A stretch of DNA of 32,811 nucleotides from an uncultured Clostridia bacterium (GCA_947166135.1 CAMVDB010000021.1:1-32811); one strand, 5' to 3'; numbered from the stretch's first letter, positions 24,172-32,726 are shown. A program made the numbers and translations. Notes: generated by a model not told the origin, from the letters alone.

Positions 24172-24190
24172 AAAAAGCCGTCAGGCTTTC
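24172..24190 (-). terminator. Terminator overlapping the EIIA-like stop
   Basis: On the minus strand AAAGCC-TGAC-GGCTTT followed by more T overlaps the last codons of the gene. The same AAAGCCGTCAGGCTTTC sequence recurs at 24103-24119 on the other side of the heptad array, so it has been duplicated. Confidence 0.7.
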
Positions 24191-24660
24191 TCGTACCTGT
24201 TCTTGATCTTCTTTTCCTTCTCCTCGATCAATCTCAGAAATTCGCGGTTACTCTTTGCGGCACACAGCATGGAGGTGAACCGCATATCCGACAGCATGTA
24301 GGTCAGGCGGCGTTTTGCTTCGAGATATTCATCCGAGCCGTCCTTTCCCGCAATCAGGAAGATCAGCCTGACCGGTCGTTTGTCCGGCGCTCCGTAATCT
24401 ACACCCTTTCGGACGGTAACGGCGCTGACAGAGGTTTTCTGAGCTCCCTTATGACATACCTCGGGTACGGCTACTCGGAAAGACAGAGCACTGCTGCCCT
24501 TCTGCTCCCGTTCGCGTACCTCGCGGCTGAGGGTCAGCGCGTCGCGGATATCGCCGTCATGCTGCTGCAGCTCGATCAGCCTGTCCAGCGCTTCATCCTT
24601 AGTATACAGCTCCGCGCCGACTTCGACTAAGTTCTCGTTCATCAGTTCACGTATTATCAT
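24181..24660 (-). CDS. PTS EIIA type-2-like protein lacking the active-site His
   Basis: A protein of about 159 residues with the fold pattern of fructose/mannitol-type EIIA domains. IRELMNENLVEVGAELYTKDEALDRL matches the domain start, followed by ALTLSREVREREQKGSSALSF and PVRLIFLIAGKDGSDEYLEAKRRLTYML. In active EIIA proteins the phosphorylated His lies in a GIAIPH motif; here it reads RVAVPE, with Glu in its place. A later His (VCH) is in the wrong position. It is therefore probably a regulatory or pseudo-EIIA. The ATG at 24660 is chosen because the domain starts there; longer frames run into the upstream terminator. No good ribosome site is visible. No EIIB or EIIC gene is nearby. Confidence 0.75.
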   Translation of the reverse strand: MIIRELMNENLVEVGAELYTKDEALDRLIELQQHDGDIRDALTLSREVREREQKGSSALSFRVAVPEVCHKGAQKTSVSAVTVRKGVDYGAPDKRPVRLIFLIAGKDGSDEYLEAKRRLTYMLSDMRFTSMLCAAKSNREFLRLIEEKEKKIKNRYEKA

Positions 24661-24710
24661 AATGCCAGTATGGACGTATTTGATCGGAATATACAGAATA
24701 ATCCAAGCTA

Positions 24711-24746
24711 AAAAAAGCGTGAGCCTCCGACGGAAGCCCACGCTTT
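24711..24746 (-). terminator. Terminator of PAP2 gene
   Basis: On the minus strand the stem AAAGCGTGGGCTTCC/GGAGGCTCACGCTTT (two mismatches) is followed by a TTTT run, about 40 nt after the PAP2 stop. Confidence 0.88.
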
Positions 24747-24788
24747 CTTTGCAAAAACATATATCATTTAAGGAGAGAAATGGAATTA

Positions 24789-25292
24789 TCAGAAGATAAA
24801 GAATGCCAATACGCCGATCCCGATCCCGATCACGGCGCCGCCGATGACGTCACGGATGAAGTGAACGCCCGACAGTACTCTGGTCACGCCGATCGCAGCC
24901 GCGAGCGCCAGCATGATGATACCGATCTTTACGTTGATATACAGGAACGCCATCGCGATGATGAATGCGCATACCGTATGTCGCGAGGGAAAACTGTGTC
25001 CCCTGGTTGCTTTACTGACGGCGGGATCATAGCTGTAGACCTCATAGGGTCGCTTTGCGTTGATGATCGCCCTGAGCACCGTTACGAGGATCAGCGTACC
25101 CAGCGGCACGAGCATGAATCTGAGAAAATGCTCGCTGTTAAATCCTTCGTTCACCCCGAGCGCGATCAGCTGAACGGGGTAGAAGATATACATGACCAGC
25201 GGCAGAACGTCATGGAGCGCCTTAATGGTATTACTGCGCGTTCTGGTCTGTGAGAAATACGCGCTCATTTCGCGATAGTTTTCGCCTTTCAT
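24789..25292 (-). CDS. PAP2-family membrane phosphatase
   Basis: A 167-residue integral membrane protein with about five hydrophobic segments and all three catalytic motifs of the PAP2/acid phosphatase superfamily: INAKRPYE (KxxxxxxRP type), GHSFPSRH (PSGH type) and TRVLSGVHFIRDV (SRxxxxxHxxxD type). It would dephosphorylate a lipid phosphate or pyrophosphate at the outer membrane face, such as phosphatidic acid or undecaprenyl pyrophosphate. Which one cannot be decided. The ribosome site GAAAGGATG is upstream of the ATG. It is monocistronic with a strong terminator. The 244 nt upstream, to the asnB stop, hold no gene. Confidence 0.92.
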   Translation of the reverse strand: MKGENYREMSAYFSQTRTRSNTIKALHDVLPLVMYIFYPVQLIALGVNEGFNSEHFLRFMLVPLGTLILVTVLRAIINAKRPYEVYSYDPAVSKATRGHSFPSRHTVCAFIIAMAFLYINVKIGIIMLALAAAIGVTRVLSGVHFIRDVIGGAVIGIGIGVLAFFIF

Positions 25293-25536
25293 TCTGCCAC
25301 ATCCTTTCTGTTTATCATCATCGTTTGCAGTGTCAGTGACAGATGACAGGAGTCTGCGCCGGAGGATGACAGCATTTTTGTTTCTGTGCTTTTATCTTAA
25401 CAGGGATTTATGAAGGGCGAATGGATAAAAAATGTCTAATTTATTAACATTCTATGACAATTCTGCGAAATCGTGAAAAGTATAAGCGACGCGGCGATCT
25501 CGACTGATGAAAACAGTGCGATTATTCTGTAGATAG

Positions 25537-27375
25537 TTATATCTCCATATCCACATTATAGCTCTCGAGCCAGCAGTCGAGTTCGATAAGGTAGGCGAGG
25601 ATCTGCGGCGCTTTCATCAGCTGACCGTACCACGGATCGGACAGCTCGTCGGGGTGCTCCATGATCTCTCGGATTCCATCCGGATCAAGTAGATTATTGA
25701 TTCTGCGGGAGCTGTCGGCGAGTATCTCCTCAATACGCTTTTTGCACAGCTCCATGTAGACGGGGTTGTGGGTCTTGGGATAGGGGCTTTTCTTGCGGTA
25801 GACGATATTGCGCGGCAGGATATCCTCGAACGCCTTGCGGATGATGCCCTTCTCTCTGCCGCCGTACGCCTTGAGCTCCCACGGCATGTTGTAGGCGTAG
25901 TCGATCAGGCGGTAGTCGCAGAACGGCACTCTGACCTCCAGCCCCGAGTACATCGAACAGCGATCCTTGCGCTCCAACAGGCACTGCATGAACCAGTAGT
26001 AGTTCAGCGCGAACATCTCGCGCATCCTCTTGTCGACCACGCTGTCATCTTTCAGACTGTCGACGGCACGGATGGTGTCGAGGTAACGCTCTCTGACGTA
26101 TTCTTCACCGTGTGGGAGGATACCCGCTTTCAGCACCTGCCTGCGAATCGCCTGCTTTCGCGACCACGGGAAGCAGTCCTCAAATAGAATATCGCGGTTA
26201 TGGTACCACGGATAACCGCCCCACAGCTCGTCGGCACACTCGCCCGAAAGAGCTACGGTGAACCCGCGCTTGATCTCCTTGCAGAATAAGAGCAGCGACG
26301 AGTCGATGTCGACATACCCCGGCAGATCGCGCGCTTTTACGGAGGGGTAGAGGGCATGGAACAGGTCTTCGTTATCGAGGATGACCTCGTGATGATGAGC
26401 GCCGCAGCTCTCGACCATCATATCGATATAGTCATAGTCGGCGTTAGGCTGGAACAGGCTCTTCTGAAAATAGCGGCGGTTATCCGCGTATTCGACGGAA
26501 TAGGTGTCGATCGGAGGCTGATTATTTCTTTTACGGAAATTTGCTGCTGTCTGACAGATGATGCTGGAGTCGAGTCCCCCTGAGAGAAAGAAGCACATCG
26601 GCACATCGGTGACCAGCTGGCGCTCGATCGCGTCGGTCAGCAGATAGCGGACATGTTCAATGGTTTTCTGTTCATTATCCTCATGCGGATGAGCGGTAAG
26701 CGAGAAGTAGCGTGTCTTATGCAGCTTATCGTTCTCATATATCGCGTATTCACCCGGGAGCAGCTCGCTGATGTCCTTAAAGATACCGTTTCCCGCTGTC
26801 CTTGCGGGGCCGAGGAAGAACAGCTCATATAAGCCCTCTTCGGTAACGGTCGGCTTGACTCTGCCGCTGTTCAGGATCGCTTTGATCTCCGAACCGAACA
26901 CCAGCCCGTTCGGATAGCTGTGATAAAACAACGGCTTTACACCTACGCGGTCACGGCAGAGGAACAGACGATGAGCTGTTTCCTCGTATACGGCGAACGC
27001 AAAGATACCGTTGAGCTTTTCGGCGCATTTTTCCTTGTAGTAGCAGTAAGCCTTGAGCAGTACTTCCGTGTCAGATCGTGTGCCGAAGCCGAAGCCTGCC
27101 GCCTTCAGCTCATCTCTTAATTCATCTGTATTATACAGCTCGCCGTTATATACGATGGTGTACTTCTCGCCCTCGTACAGGGTCGACATCGGCTGCTGAC
27201 CATGCTGCGGGTCGATGACGCTCAGCCTTCGGTGCAGGAGCGCCGCGTGACGGCGGATGTACGCGCCGTGTTCGTCCGGACCCCGCCGCTCAAGACACCG
27301 CGACATTTCCGTCAGTCTATCATTCTCTTCGTATAAGTTTAGCTCCTTATCGAGCCAGCCCGCGATTCCGCACAT
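25537..27375 (-). CDS. asnB: Asparagine synthase (glutamine-hydrolysing)
   Basis: This 612-residue cytosolic enzyme makes asparagine from aspartate, ATP and glutamine. The N-terminal class II glutaminase starts MCGIAGW with nucleophile Cys2 (initiator Met removed) and includes RRGPDEHG, HRRLSVID, YNGELYN and GTRSDTEVLL. The synthetase domain has the PPi-loop FFLSGGLDSSI near residue 260, ALSGECADELWGGYPWY, and EVRVPFCDYRLIDYAYNMP. The length is normal. AGGAGG... spacing before ATG 27375 is good (GGAGGTATATT). No T-box or attenuator is visible upstream, in contrast to the branched-chain units. A short hairpin repeat lies between it and ylbJ. Confidence 0.96.
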   Translation of the reverse strand: MCGIAGWLDKELNLYEENDRLTEMSRCLERRGPDEHGAYIRRHAALLHRRLSVIDPQHGQQPMSTLYEGEKYTIVYNGELYNTDELRDELKAAGFGFGTRSDTEVLLKAYCYYKEKCAEKLNGIFAFAVYEETAHRLFLCRDRVGVKPLFYHSYPNGLVFGSEIKAILNSGRVKPTVTEEGLYELFFLGPARTAGNGIFKDISELLPGEYAIYENDKLHKTRYFSLTAHPHEDNEQKTIEHVRYLLTDAIERQLVTDVPMCFFLSGGLDSSIICQTAANFRKRNNQPPIDTYSVEYADNRRYFQKSLFQPNADYDYIDMMVESCGAHHHEVILDNEDLFHALYPSVKARDLPGYVDIDSSLLLFCKEIKRGFTVALSGECADELWGGYPWYHNRDILFEDCFPWSRKQAIRRQVLKAGILPHGEEYVRERYLDTIRAVDSLKDDSVVDKRMREMFALNYYWFMQCLLERKDRCSMYSGLEVRVPFCDYRLIDYAYNMPWELKAYGGREKGIIRKAFEDILPRNIVYRKKSPYPKTHNPVYMELCKKRIEEILADSSRRINNLLDPDGIREIMEHPDELSDPWYGQLMKAPQILAYLIELDCWLESYNVDMEI

Positions 27376-27395
27376 AATATACCTCCATACAAATA

Positions 27396-27432
27396 TGACA
27401 TTACGAAGTTCCGTTGGAACTGTGGCAACCTC
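27396..27432 (+). repeat. Short hairpin repeat, diverged copy
   Basis: It begins TGACATTACGA and ends GTGGCAACCTC, with an inner stem AGTTCC-GT-TGGAACT. It lies between asnB and ylbJ. Confidence 0.55.
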
Positions 27433-27445
27433 AACCGATCATTGG

Positions 27446-28507
27446 TCAGCTATCTCGCTTTGACAGCTTACTTACCGACGCCGAGAAGAACAGGGAGCAG
27501 ATCACCAGCGCCGCCGAGCCGATCAGCGTAGCGGATTTTGCGACCGTCAGCGGAAGATCGGCGCTGTTGAACACCTTGACCTCGATCGGGAAAATCAACA
27601 ATAGAGTATATGTAGCGGCTGAAGCGATTATACCTTGGATAATTCTGCATAAGAAAAATAATAACGGCTTGATTTTTATTGAGCCTGCAGCGGCAAAGAT
27701 CTGTAAATGCACCGAGATACCGCCGAAGCCGATGAAGAAAGCGATCAGCGCGAGCGGATATTGTCCGCACAGTACCGCACAGCCCGAGGTGATCTCCATT
27801 ACTGCCGAGAGGATTGCCGTCAATCCTCGATCGGGGGATACCGCCGTCAGTACCTCGATCATCGCCGAGCACAGCACCACCATCGCGCACATATGGAAGG
27901 TCGAGCGCGAGGCGTCGGCGACCGAGGCGATCAATAAATGAGCATTTGTTTTCTGTATACTTCCCGCCGGCGGTGTGATCTCGCTTTTCACCGCTCTGCC
28001 GATGATCATCCCCGTGAAGATCGTCGCGAGTAATTCTGCGATCAACAGCAGTATTCCCGCTTCGGGAGAACCCAGCAGCGCCCGTCCGATGAAGTTGATA
28101 AGGAACCCGGGACCCGCACAGACGGCGATCAGCGCGGTTTTTTGCGCCTGCTTCTCGCTTAGCGTCCCGCGCTCCGTCATTATCGCGGCGCACCTCGCGC
28201 CGACCGGATAGCCTCCGACCAGCGCGAGCAAAATGACCGCGAGCGACGGATAGGGCAGTCGGAAGAGCGCCTTGGATACGCCGTTCAGCGGTTTTGCGAC
28301 CGCTTCCGCGATCCCGCTCTTGACCAGATACGCCGCTATCGTCATCAAAAGGAACAGCGACGGTACCAGAACTTCGACACAGAACAGGATGCCGTTGAGG
28401 ATTCCGCGCGAACATTCCGTGCCGAATCTCAGACAGATAAAAATTGCGATTACTGCAAGCAGCAATTGCGCTGTTTTTCTGAAATAGAATAATTTTTCTC
28501 GTTTCAT
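27446..28507 (-). CDS. ylbJ: Sporulation integral membrane protein YlbJ
   Basis: A 353-residue membrane protein with about eight to ten hydrophobic segments, needed in B. subtilis for proper spore maturation under sigma-E. Family features are NGILFCVEVLVPSLFLLM near the N-terminus, LALVGGYPVGARCAAIMTERG, CAGPGFLINFIG and FFIGFGGISVHLQI, typical of the nucleoside-recognition (Gate) fold shared with SpmA. I chose the ATG at 28507 (MKREKLFYF) because longer in-frame starts run through yqfC on the opposite strand; GGTGATG lies just before it. It is divergent from yqfC with only 43 nt between, consistent with shared sporulation control. Confidence 0.9.
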   Translation of the reverse strand: MKREKLFYFRKTAQLLLAVIAIFICLRFGTECSRGILNGILFCVEVLVPSLFLLMTIAAYLVKSGIAEAVAKPLNGVSKALFRLPYPSLAVILLALVGGYPVGARCAAIMTERGTLSEKQAQKTALIAVCAGPGFLINFIGRALLGSPEAGILLLIAELLATIFTGMIIGRAVKSEITPPAGSIQKTNAHLLIASVADASRSTFHMCAMVVLCSAMIEVLTAVSPDRGLTAILSAVMEITSGCAVLCGQYPLALIAFFIGFGGISVHLQIFAAAGSIKIKPLLFFLCRIIQGIIASAATYTLLLIFPIEVKVFNSADLPLTVAKSATLIGSAALVICSLFFSASVSKLSKRDS

Positions 28508-28550
28508 GTCATCACCAAATAATATATATGCGAGGTCGGTCATAAAATAT
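28508..28550. promoter_or_regulatory. Divergent ylbJ/yqfC promoter region
   Basis: The 43-nt AT-rich gap has CATAAAAT (28541-28548) toward yqfC and CATATATA on the opposite strand toward ylbJ. Both resemble the sigma-E -10 (CATACAAT-like), but the -35 boxes are unclear. Confidence 0.3.
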
Positions 28551-28823
28551 ATGGGTGATAATGTGAAAAAGAAAACTGATGAAAAGAAATCCCGCCGCTC
28601 CGATCTGCCGATCGCTAATCTGCCCTGCATTGAGCTCAGCGGTAACCGTGAGATGCTGATCGAGGGCAGCCGCGGGGTGCTCGAATATTCTCCCGCTTGT
28701 ATTCGCATCAATACGGCGGGTATGATCCTCTCAGCCGAGGGGCGAGAGCTGAACCTGCGCTGTATCTCGGAGTCTGCGCTGATCATCGACGGCTTCATTA
28801 CGAGCCTGACTTTTACGGTGTAA
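28551..28823 (+). CDS. yqfC: Sporulation protein YqfC
   Basis: A protein of about 90 residues with a basic N-terminus (KKKTDEKKSRRSD) and the YqfC core: LPCIELSGNREMLIEGSRGVLEYSP, IRINTAGMILSAEG, LNLRCISESALIIDGFITSL. In Bacillus it belongs to the sigma-E regulon; the molecular function is unknown. The start is uncertain: ATG 28551 has no ribosome site, while GTG 28563 follows GGGTGAT closely. It ends 4 nt before yqfD, the usual pairing in spore formers. Confidence 0.88.
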   Translation: MGDNVKKKTDEKKSRRSDLPIANLPCIELSGNREMLIEGSRGVLEYSPACIRINTAGMILSAEGRELNLRCISESALIIDGFITSLTFTV

Positions 28824-28827
28824 GCAA

Positions 28828-30012
28828 ATGCTGTTAAGATTATTGCGCTATATGCGCGGCTATGTACGATTCACCGTCAGCGGAAAGTACCCGGAACGAT
28901 TTTTGAACATCACAGCCCGCCGAGGCGTCAGATTATGGTCGGTCGAGCGGCGCGGAGAGGGCTTCTGCGCCTGTATGTACCGCGCTGATTACCGCGCGAT
29001 CCGTCCGTTGGCACGCGGCGCGGGCGTATGTCTGAAGGTAAACAGCAAGCACGGTCTGCCTCAGCTTGCCTCACGATACCGAAGCAGAGCGGGGATCGTC
29101 CTAGGCGGCTGTGCTTTTGTACTGACAGTATTCGTGATGTCGCTCTTTGTCTGGAGCATTGATATCACGGGGCTTGATACCTACAGCGAGTCAAGGATGC
29201 GTGATATCCTGCGCGATAAGGGGCTTTATGTCGGCGCGTTCAAGCCGTCCGTTGACGCGGTCAGCCTTGCCGATTCTGTCATGATCGAGAACAGCGGGAT
29301 CGGATGGATGGCTGTCAACCTCAGCGGCTCGTATGCCTCGGTCGAGGTCAAGGAGAAGGCGATCCCGCCCGTGGTAGGCGACGTCGTTACGCCCTGTAAC
29401 GTCAAAGCCCGCTGTGACGGACTGATCGTGTCGGTCGAGGCGGGGGAAGGAACCGTATCCGTTCAAGAGGGTTCGGCGGTCATGCGCGGTCAGCTGCTCG
29501 TCAGCGGCGTGATGGAGAACGCGGACGGCGGTTCTCGGCTCGTACACGCTTCGGCGAAGGTCAACGCACGAACTACACATGAAGCGGAATTTACCGTTCC
29601 CGAGCATCTGACGCAGATGAAGCCGACGGGAGAGACCGCCGAGCGGTACAGCGTTCGTCTTTTCGGTCTGTCGGTTCCCTGCAATATCAGCGGGGTGGAT
29701 TCACCGTACACGCTCCCGCGGGAGATGGAGGCAGCGCCGTCGCCCCTCGGCGTACAGCTGCCGATCGGCAGGGTCACAGAGCGGATCTCTGCGATAGAGC
29801 CTGAGGAGATCACCTTGGATGAAAATTCCGCAAAAGAATTATTAGAACGACAAGCTGTTTTATATGAGGCTTTTTCACTGCCTGAATGTACGGTAGAAGC
29901 CCGCGATTCAAGCCTCGAGTACAAGGACGGCAGTTATATCCTGCACGTGACCTACAACTGTATCGAAGATATCGCGAAGGAGGAGGAGATCGGAGTAGGG
30001 GAGGTGTATTGA
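28828..30012 (+). CDS. yqfD: Sporulation protein YqfD
   Basis: This 394-residue protein is the conserved partner of YqfC in spore formers. It has a basic N-terminal region (LRLLRYMRGYVRFTVSGKYPERFLN), RRGVRLWSVERR, one membrane segment (GIVLGGCAFVLTVFVMSLFVW, about 91-111) and a long extracytoplasmic domain with IGWMAVNLSGSYASVEVKE and AVMRGQLLVSGVME. It is typical in length and order. No enzymatic role is known. yqfC and yqfD form a two-gene unit; ymdB downstream has its own promoter. The usual phoH/ybeY neighbours are not in this window. Confidence 0.9.
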   Translation: MLLRLLRYMRGYVRFTVSGKYPERFLNITARRGVRLWSVERRGEGFCACMYRADYRAIRPLARGAGVCLKVNSKHGLPQLASRYRSRAGIVLGGCAFVLTVFVMSLFVWSIDITGLDTYSESRMRDILRDKGLYVGAFKPSVDAVSLADSVMIENSGIGWMAVNLSGSYASVEVKEKAIPPVVGDVVTPCNVKARCDGLIVSVEAGEGTVSVQEGSAVMRGQLLVSGVMENADGGSRLVHASAKVNARTTHEAEFTVPEHLTQMKPTGETAERYSVRLFGLSVPCNISGVDSPYTLPREMEAAPSPLGVQLPIGRVTERISAIEPEEITLDENSAKELLERQAVLYEAFSLPECTVEARDSSLEYKDGSYILHVTYNCIEDIAKEEEIGVGEVY

Positions 30013-30018
30013 GAGTGT

Positions 30019-30039
30019 GGAGTTAGGAGTTATGGAGTC
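30019..30039 (+). repeat. Short heptad repeat after yqfD
   Basis: GGAGTTA, GGAGTTA and TGGAGTC run in tandem. It is similar in style to the heptads at 23971-24169, but too short to classify. Confidence 0.4.
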
Positions 30040-30056
30040 GGGTATTATGGATCAAC

Positions 30057-30085
30057 TTGCCAATTCTTCCGTTTTATGCTATACT
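30057..30085 (+). promoter_or_regulatory. Promoter of ymdB-like gene
   Basis: TTGCCA (30057-30062), 17-nt spacer, TATACT (30080-30085). The predicted start near 30092 coincides with the mini inverted repeat. Confidence 0.75.
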
Positions 30086-30090
30086 GTGCT

Positions 30091-30126
30091 TAAGCAACCG
30101 GGTTCGGATTTGTTCTCGGTTGCTTA
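30091..30126 (+). repeat. 36-bp deletion derivative of the TA-flanked element
   Basis: TAAGCAACCG and CGGTTGCTTA enclose 16 nt. Positions 30097-30126 are an exact 30-nt match to the reverse complement of 4431-4460, including interior sequence. The first 10 nt equal the other end of that element. The join lies at a shared ACCG, as expected for an internal deletion between short direct repeats. Confidence 0.75.
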
Positions 30127-30150
30127 TCCTCAATATAGAAAGATGATATT

Positions 30151-30924
30151 ATGAGAATTATGTGTATCGGCGACGTGGTCGGTTCTGCCGGCTGCGCCTT
30201 TCTGCGCGAGCATCTCCCCGCGTTCAAGCGGCAGCAGCAGGTCGATCTGGTGATCTGCAACGGCGAGAATGCCGCCGACGGCAACGGCATTACCCCCAAG
30301 TCTGCTGACCATATCTTCACCTCGGGCGCTGACGTGATCACCCTCGGCAACCACAGCTTCCGCCGCAGGGAGGTCTATCCCTACCTTGATGAAACCCCTA
30401 ACATCATCCGTCCGTATAACTATCCCTCGTCCCTGACGCCGGGCAAGGGCGTCTGCACCGTCGATATGGGCTTTACCACCGTAGCGGTCGTCAATCTCAT
30501 GGGGCAGCAGTTCATGGACGCGAATATGGATAATCCTTTTCAGGCTATCGACAGGATACTGAAGGAGCTTGACGCGAAGATCGTCATTGTCGATTTCCAT
30601 GCCGAGGCGACCTCCGAGAAGCGTGCTATGGGACTGTATCTCGACGGCAGGGTCAGCGCGGTCTTCGGCACGCATACTCACGTCATGACCGCCGACGCCG
30701 AGGTGCTGCAGGGCGGTACGGGTTATATTACCGATGTCGGGATGACCGGTGTGATCGACAGCTGTCTCGGCGTAAAGAAGGATATCATCATTCGCCGCTT
30801 CCAAACGATGCTGCCCGAGCGCTTTGATTATGCCGACGGCGCATGTAAGCTCGACTGCGTGATCTTTGATATCGACCGCAAAACAGGCAGGTGTACAGGC
30901 GCTCAGTCATTTGAACTAAGATAA
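30151..30924 (+). CDS. ymdB: YmdB-family metallophosphoesterase (TIGR00282)
   Basis: A 257-residue cytosolic calcineurin-like phosphoesterase. B. subtilis YmdB hydrolyses cyclic nucleotides and affects biofilm and motility decisions. The metal-binding motifs appear in order: MCIGDVVGSAG (Asp8), CNGENAADGNGIT, TLGNHSFRR, IVDFHAEATSEK, FGTHTHVMTAD and TDVGMTG. The length is normal. The usual GNHTWD reads GNHSFR; both metal-binding residues (N and H) remain. The leader begins with a mini inverted repeat. The ribosome site is weak (AAAGATGAT). In many Firmicutes this gene neighbours rny, which is not seen here. Confidence 0.92.
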   Translation: MRIMCIGDVVGSAGCAFLREHLPAFKRQQQVDLVICNGENAADGNGITPKSADHIFTSGADVITLGNHSFRRREVYPYLDETPNIIRPYNYPSSLTPGKGVCTVDMGFTTVAVVNLMGQQFMDANMDNPFQAIDRILKELDAKIVIVDFHAEATSEKRAMGLYLDGRVSAVFGTHTHVMTADAEVLQGGTGYITDVGMTGVIDSCLGVKKDIIIRRFQTMLPERFDYADGACKLDCVIFDIDRKTGRCTGAQSFELR

Positions 30925-30960
30925 TTTACAAAAATAGGGTCTTTTTTGTATAGATAGCGC

Positions 30961-30989
30961 TTGCTAATTTTGGCAATTTAGTGTATAAT
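30961..30989 (+). promoter_or_regulatory. Promoter of fakA
   Basis: TTGCTA (30961-30966), 17-nt spacer, TATAAT (30984-30989). Confidence 0.75.
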
Positions 30990-31028
30990 AAAACAAGTTT
31001 GTAACTAAATAGTAAGGATGTGTTTACG

Positions 31029-32711
31029 TTGATTAACGGTGAAACCCTGAAACTGGCGATCATTTCCGGCGCCAATAATATTTCTTCCATCAAGGCTCGT
31101 ATTAACGACCTTAACATTTTCCCGGTTCCCGACGGCGATACCGGTACAAACATGTCGATGACCATCGTTGCCGCTGCCGACGCCCTCAAGGATGCCGAGG
31201 CAGGTACGGTAGCCGATGTTTCTCGTATGACCGCTTCCGCGATGCTTCGCGGCGCTCGCGGTAACTCCGGCGTTATCACCTCTTTGCTTTTCCGCGGAAT
31301 CTCAAAGGGTCTCGAGGGAAAGACCGAGGCTGACGGCGCCGATCTGATCCACGCGCTGGGTCTGGGCGTTGAGGCGGCTTATAACGCTGTCACCAAGCCC
31401 ACCGAGGGTACCATCCTCACCGTAGCCCGTATGGGTTATGAGGCGGGTCTTGAGGCGCTCATGACCGAGGATGATCCCGCGGCTCTGTGGGAGATCGTAT
31501 GTGACGCGGCTCTCGACGCGCTGGAGCAGACTCCCGAGATGCTCCCCGTCCTTAAGAAGGCGGGCGTTGTAGACGCAGGCGGCAAGGGTATCCTGACCAT
31601 CTTCGAGGGTATGCTCTCCGTTATTCGTGACGGCGTTGTCGTCGAGTATGACGAGACCGCTTCCGAGAGCGTCGGTGACGATACCTCCGATGATTTCTTC
31701 CGTTCCGCCGCTGCTGAGTTTGACGATGTGATCAACTTTACCTACTGCACCGAGTTCATCGTCGGCAGAGATCCCGAGATCAAAGAGGATCCCAATGATT
31801 TAAGACTGTTCCTTGAGACCATCGGCGACTGTGTCGTTACCGTCGCTGACGATGAGATCATCAAGGTTCATGTACATACCGAGAACCCCGGCGAAGCGCT
31901 CCAGAAGGGCTTGACCTACGGTCAGCTCCTCACCGTCAAGGTCGAGAACATGAAGGAGCAGCATAAGAAGGCGAAAGAGGACAACGATAAGGCGAAGGCT
32001 GAGAAGGAGAAGGCGGAGAAGGCTGAGCCCGTTATCGCCGAGCCGACCGAGGAATACGGCTTTGTCGCTGTTGCGGCGGGTGAGGGTCTGTCGAACCTCT
32101 TCAACGAGCTGGGCTGCCTGAATGTCGTATCCGGCGGTCAGAGCATGAACCCCTCCACCGAGGATATCCTCGCGGCGGTTCTCGCGACTCCCGCAAAGAA
32201 GGTTTTCGTTCTTCCGAACAACAAGAATATCATCATGGCTTCCGAGCAGGCTAAGGCGCTGGCTGAGGACAGAGAGGTCGTTATCGTTCCGACCCGTACC
32301 ATCCCGCAGGGTCTCTCCGCAATGCTGGTATTCGATCCCGACAGTGATACCGAGACTAATGTCGAGAACATGATGCAGGCGGCGAAGCACGTCGCGACCG
32401 GTCAGATCACCTTCGCGGCTCGTGACTCCGAGTTCGGCGCGAGAAGGATCAGAGAAGGCGAGATCATCGGTCTGGATAACGGTAAGCTGACCGTTACCTC
32501 CTCCACGCCGAACAAGGCGCTCTATAAGCTCGCGAAGTCCATGATCACCAAGGATATGAGCTTTGTGACCCTGATCTCCGGCGAGGACGTTTCCGATGAG
32601 GACGCTGCCGCTGCTGTTGAGATGCTCGAGAGCAAGTTCGCCGATCAGGTCGATATCACCTACATCAAGGGTGATCAGCCCATCTACTACTACATTTTCA
32701 GCGTAGAATAA
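31029..32711 (+). CDS. fakA: Fatty acid kinase catalytic subunit (DAK/YloV family)
   Basis: A protein of about 560 residues that phosphorylates fatty acids presented by FakB (DegV-family) proteins, giving acyl-phosphate for phospholipid synthesis. The N-terminal DhaL-like ATP domain has IFPVPDGDTGTNMSMT, MLRGARGNSGVITSLLFRG, PTEGTILTVAR and AGVVDAGGKGIL. The middle and C-terminal parts have FTYCTEFIVG, VKVHVHTENPG, GQSMNPSTEDIL and LPNNKNIIMAS, all YloV signatures. A Lys/Glu-rich charged linker lies at about residues 310-335. Two starts are possible: GTG 31020, which abuts the AAGGAT site, and TTG 31029, which has about 9 nt spacing and is preferred. It is monocistronic within this window. 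Confidence 0.93.
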   Translation: MINGETLKLAIISGANNISSIKARINDLNIFPVPDGDTGTNMSMTIVAAADALKDAEAGTVADVSRMTASAMLRGARGNSGVITSLLFRGISKGLEGKTEADGADLIHALGLGVEAAYNAVTKPTEGTILTVARMGYEAGLEALMTEDDPAALWEIVCDAALDALEQTPEMLPVLKKAGVVDAGGKGILTIFEGMLSVIRDGVVVEYDETASESVGDDTSDDFFRSAAAEFDDVINFTYCTEFIVGRDPEIKEDPNDLRLFLETIGDCVVTVADDEIIKVHVHTENPGEALQKGLTYGQLLTVKVENMKEQHKKAKEDNDKAKAEKEKAEKAEPVIAEPTEEYGFVAVAAGEGLSNLFNELGCLNVVSGGQSMNPSTEDILAAVLATPAKKVFVLPNNKNIIMASEQAKALAEDREVVIVPTRTIPQGLSAMLVFDPDSDTETNVENMMQAAKHVATGQITFAARDSEFGARRIREGEIIGLDNGKLTVTSSTPNKALYKLAKSMITKDMSFVTLISGEDVSDEDAAAAVEMLESKFADQVDITYIKGDQPIYYYIFSVE

Positions 32712-32726
32712 TCAATAATTGCATCA

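Noticed and set aside
27376..27445. T-box or attenuator for asnB
   Set aside because: No T-box core, Stem I motifs or terminator occurs upstream of asnB; only a short hairpin repeat is present.
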